A stretch of 17,442 bases of DNA from an uncultured Methylophilus sp. (lineage in GTDB: Bacteria > Pseudomonadota > Gammaproteobacteria > Burkholderiales > Methylophilaceae), in contig CAKZJM010000244.1 in NCBI GenBank assembly GCA_936943315.1, positions 1 through 17,442 on the forward strand, in the 5' to 3' direction. Below the pieces are notes generated by a model. That model worked only from the letters and a program-made list of their open reading frames with translations, ran no database searches and was not told where the DNA came from. Positions 15,463 through 17,442 of the stretch are shown here, in pieces. Positions within the stretch are counted from its first letter, which is position 1; every line of letters begins with the position of its first letter. The translations under genes were made by a program, and so were the position numbers.

Positions 15463-17442
15463 ATGACGAATATTGCAAACCTGCTAATAGAGCATATGGC
15501 GATTTGGACTTCGGCAGAAACTGAGAAAAAGTCTGGTCGTGGCAGAGCCAGTGGTATTAAAGGCACCGTGTATGGCGTACAAAAACTGCGTGAATTGATC
15601 TTAGAGTTAGCGGTGCGCGGCAAATTAGTGCCACAAGAACCGACTGACGAGCCTGCCAGCGAATTACTCAAACGAATCCAAGCCGAAAAAGCTAAATTAA
15701 TCGCAGAAGGCAAACTTAAAAAGCAAAAACCTTTTGCACCGATTAAAGAGGATGAAAAACTGTTTGAATTACCTAAAGGATGGGAATGGACAAGATTAGG
15801 AAATATTCAAACTTTTACCAATGGGTATGCTTTTAAAAGCCCCGAGTTCCAGAACGCAGGTATAGGTGTAATCAGAATTGGAGACGTTGGTAATGATGGG
15901 GCAGTTACAACCAATTCTATGCTTTTTTTTCCATATGAGCGAAAGGCAGAAATACCGAAAAAATTTATTGTTGAACCTGGTGATTTAGTTATCTCAATGA
16001 CAGGCAATGTAAAGCTAGCGTTTAATAATTCTCACGATATTTTTTTTATAAATCAGCGTGTCGGGAAAATAGAGCCACACTTAATTAGTAAGTTCTACCT
16101 GTATAGGTACCTTTCTACAGTAGCTCAAGAGAAAATTGATAATGCATCGGGCGGTGTAATACCAAACGTAAGCACAGAAGAAATTAATGAAACATTAATA
16201 CCTTTGCCACCACTCGCAGAACAATACCGCATTGTCGACAAAGTCGATGAACTGATGGCGCTATGCGACCAGTTAGAGCATCAACACAGCACCACACAAG
16301 AAGCACATGAAACCTTGGTAAATCAACTGCTTGCTACACTCACGCAAAGCCATAACGCCGCAGAATTTAACACCAACTGGCAACGCATCTACGCGGATTT
16401 TGATGTGCTTTTTACCACCGATGCGAGCATAGATGCCCTCAAACAAACCCTGCTACAACTCGCCGTAATGGGCAAACTCGTCCCGCAAGACCTCAACGAC
16501 GAACCTTCCAGCGAACTGCTCAAACGCATTCAAGCCGAAAAAGCTAAGCTGATAGCAGAAGGCAAACTCAAAAAAGAAAAGCTGCTCGCACCGATTAGTG
16601 AGAATGAAAAACCGTTTAAATTGCCGAAGGGGTGGGAGTGGATAAGATTTAATGAGTTAATAAATCCTTTGTACCCCATATCATATGGTGTTTTGGTTCC
16701 AGGTTTAGATGAAGCAGAAGGAATACCGTTTGTTAGAATCGCAGATTTAGATATAAATAACCCGCCAATAAAACCCGAAAAATCGATTAGTAGAAAAATC
16801 GAAGCTCAATATGCCAGGACAAGATTAGAGGGTGGTGAAGTTTTGATGGGTGTAGTTGGCAGTATTGGGAAACTAGGCGTTGCGCCAGAAAGTTGGAAAG
16901 GTGCAAATATAGCAAGAGCAATTTGTCGAATTAAACTAAGCAACTCTATAAATAAAGAATATGTATTGTGGTTGTTACAGAGTGCATTCATGCAAAATAA
17001 TTTTATAGGTGATACAAAAACTTTAGCTCAGCCAACGTTAAATATAGCTCTGATACGTTTAGCTTTAACTCCATTACCACCGCTCGAAGAGCAACACCGA
17101 ATTGTCGCCAAAGTCGATGCACTCATGACGCTGTGCGACCAACTCAAAACCCTTATTAAACAAGTCAACCAGCAACAACAAACCATTGCCGATGCCTTGG
17201 TAGCGCAAGCGCTAAAACCAGCCACTGCTGAGGTAATAGATTTAGCGGCATATCGCGCAGCAGTCACCTGCAATATCATCAAGCGCATGCAACACAACCA
17301 GGCATTTGGTCGTACATTTGCTATGAAGCTTTTGTATCTCTCACAACAGCATATTGGATTTGAAACCCATCTTGAATTTGAACGAGAAGCGGCAGGCCCT
17401 TTTGATCAATGGATATACGATTTTGAGCGTGAGGGTATTGCG
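15463..17442 (+). CDS. hsdS: Type I restriction-modification specificity subunit S with an in-frame C-terminal extension (partial)
   Basis: Open for 660 codons from the ATG at 15463 to the window end, with no stop. It selects the DNA target for HsdM and HsdR. A conserved segment (residues 42-112) leads into target recognition domain 1 (about 113-246), then PLPPLAEQYRIV and a helical spacer. A second copy of the conserved segment (326-396), recognition domain 2 (about 397-536) and PLPPLEEQHRIV follow. This is the usual two-domain pseudo-symmetric plan. A normal subunit would end near residue 590. Here the frame continues with IDLAAYRAAV, FGRTFAMKLLYLSQQHIG (615-632) and AAGPFDQWIYDFE (643-655). 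The extension looks like a Panacea/DUF4065-type segment, cut by the window edge. The recognition domains are AT-rich compared with the flanks, as expected if exchanged by recombination. Target sequence cannot be predicted. Confidence 0.93.
   Translation, partial: MTNIANLLIEHMAIWTSAETEKKSGRGRASGIKGTVYGVQKLRELILELAVRGKLVPQEPTDEPASELLKRIQAEKAKLIAEGKLKKQKPFAPIKEDEKLFELPKGWEWTRLGNIQTFTNGYAFKSPEFQNAGIGVIRIGDVGNDGAVTTNSMLFFPYERKAEIPKKFIVEPGDLVISMTGNVKLAFNNSHDIFFINQRVGKIEPHLISKFYLYRYLSTVAQEKIDNASGGVIPNVSTEEINETLIPLPPLAEQYRIVDKVDELMALCDQLEHQHSTTQEAHETLVNQLLATLTQSHNAAEFNTNWQRIYADFDVLFTTDASIDALKQTLLQLAVMGKLVPQDLNDEPSSELLKRIQAEKAKLIAEGKLKKEKLLAPISENEKPFKLPKGWEWIRFNELINPLYPISYGVLVPGLDEAEGIPFVRIADLDINNPPIKPEKSISRKIEAQYARTRLEGGEVLMGVVGSIGKLGVAPESWKGANIARAICRIKLSNSINKEYVLWLLQSAFMQNNFIGDTKTLAQPTLNIALIRLALTPLPPLEEQHRIVAKVDALMTLCDQLKTLIKQVNQQQQTIADALVAQALKPATAEVIDLAAYRAAVTCNIIKRMQHNQAFGRTFAMKLLYLSQQHIGFETHLEFEREAAGPFDQWIYDFEREGIA
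15586..15798 (+). repeat. hsdS internal conserved repeat, copy 1
   Basis: This 213-base segment encodes residues 42-112. It matches copy 2 (16438-16650) at 52 of 71 residues and without gaps. The middle part, with SELLKRIQAEKAKLIAEGK, is identical in both. It ends with LPKGWEW, which enters recognition domain 1. Confidence 0.85.
16201..16278 (+). repeat. hsdS second conserved repeat, copy 1 (PLPPLxEQ)
   Basis: It encodes PLPPLAEQYRIVDKVDELMA and the following LCDQLE, closing recognition domain 1. It matches 17071-17148 at 20 of 26 residues. This segment starts the helical spacer that sets the distance between the two half-sites. Confidence 0.8.
16438..16650 (+). repeat. hsdS internal conserved repeat, copy 2
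   Basis: This is the partner of 15586-15798, of exactly equal length, encoding residues 326-396 and leading into recognition domain 2. The two direct copies can support recombination that swaps or deletes recognition domains. Confidence 0.85.
17071..17148 (+). repeat. hsdS second conserved repeat, copy 2 (PLPPLxEQ)
   Basis: It encodes PLPPLEEQHRIVAKVDALMT and LCDQLK, closing recognition domain 2, and is the partner of 16201-16278. It is followed by the distal helix and then the unusual C-terminal extension. Confidence 0.8.

Noticed and set aside
11628..17442. Mobile element carrying the restriction operon
   Set aside because: I found no integrase, transposase, terminal repeats or tRNA attachment site around the operon within the window, so transfer is possible but not shown.

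Overview
The window looks like a chromosomal segment just downstream of a replication origin in a betaproteobacterium. My best guess is a methylotroph of the Methylophilaceae (Methylophilus/Methylotenera type). This rests on remembered protein similarity and on the dnaN-gyrB order without recF; I ran no database search. No stretch longer than about 250 bases lacks a gene, and I see no rRNA, tRNA, CRISPR array or insertion sequence.

Bases 1-2945: the 3' third of dnaN (DNA polymerase sliding clamp), then complete gyrB. The 69-base gap between them carries a near-perfect parS centromere (420-435). A clear intrinsic terminator ends the unit at 2921-2945.

Bases 3076-5241: a tight two-gene unit made of a radical SAM protein with a C-terminal helix-hairpin-helix and a DUF4130/TIGR03915 protein. 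This conserved pair is thought to act in DNA repair or modification, but its reaction is unknown. The second gene ends with a hairpin containing the exact 12-mer DNA uptake sequence of Neisseria.

Bases 5255-7432 (minus strand): a Kef-type K+/H+ antiporter with an RCK domain, then a 77-residue protein of unknown function behind a leader with two hairpins. Bases 7676-8951 (plus strand): an unknown 123-residue protein, a periplasmic protein with two CxxCH haem motifs, and a 61-residue acidic, probably disordered protein.

Bases 8966-11568: a short-chain dehydrogenase and an alpha/beta-hydrolase-fold protein on the minus strand, with a LysR regulator on the plus strand. The hydrolase appears to have lost all three catalytic residues and is probably a pseudoenzyme.

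Bases 11628-17442: a type I restriction-modification operon, hsdR-hsdM-hsdS, with gaps of 11 and 2 bases. HsdR has nuclease and translocase motifs, HsdM is an N6-adenine methyltransferase, and HsdS has two target recognition domains between duplicated conserved segments. HsdS does not stop at its usual end: it continues in frame for about 70 more residues to the window edge, into a segment resembling a Panacea/DUF4065 (SocA-like antitoxin) domain. That fusion is the strongest candidate here for something undescribed. The radical SAM/DUF4130 pair and the triad-less hydrolase come next.
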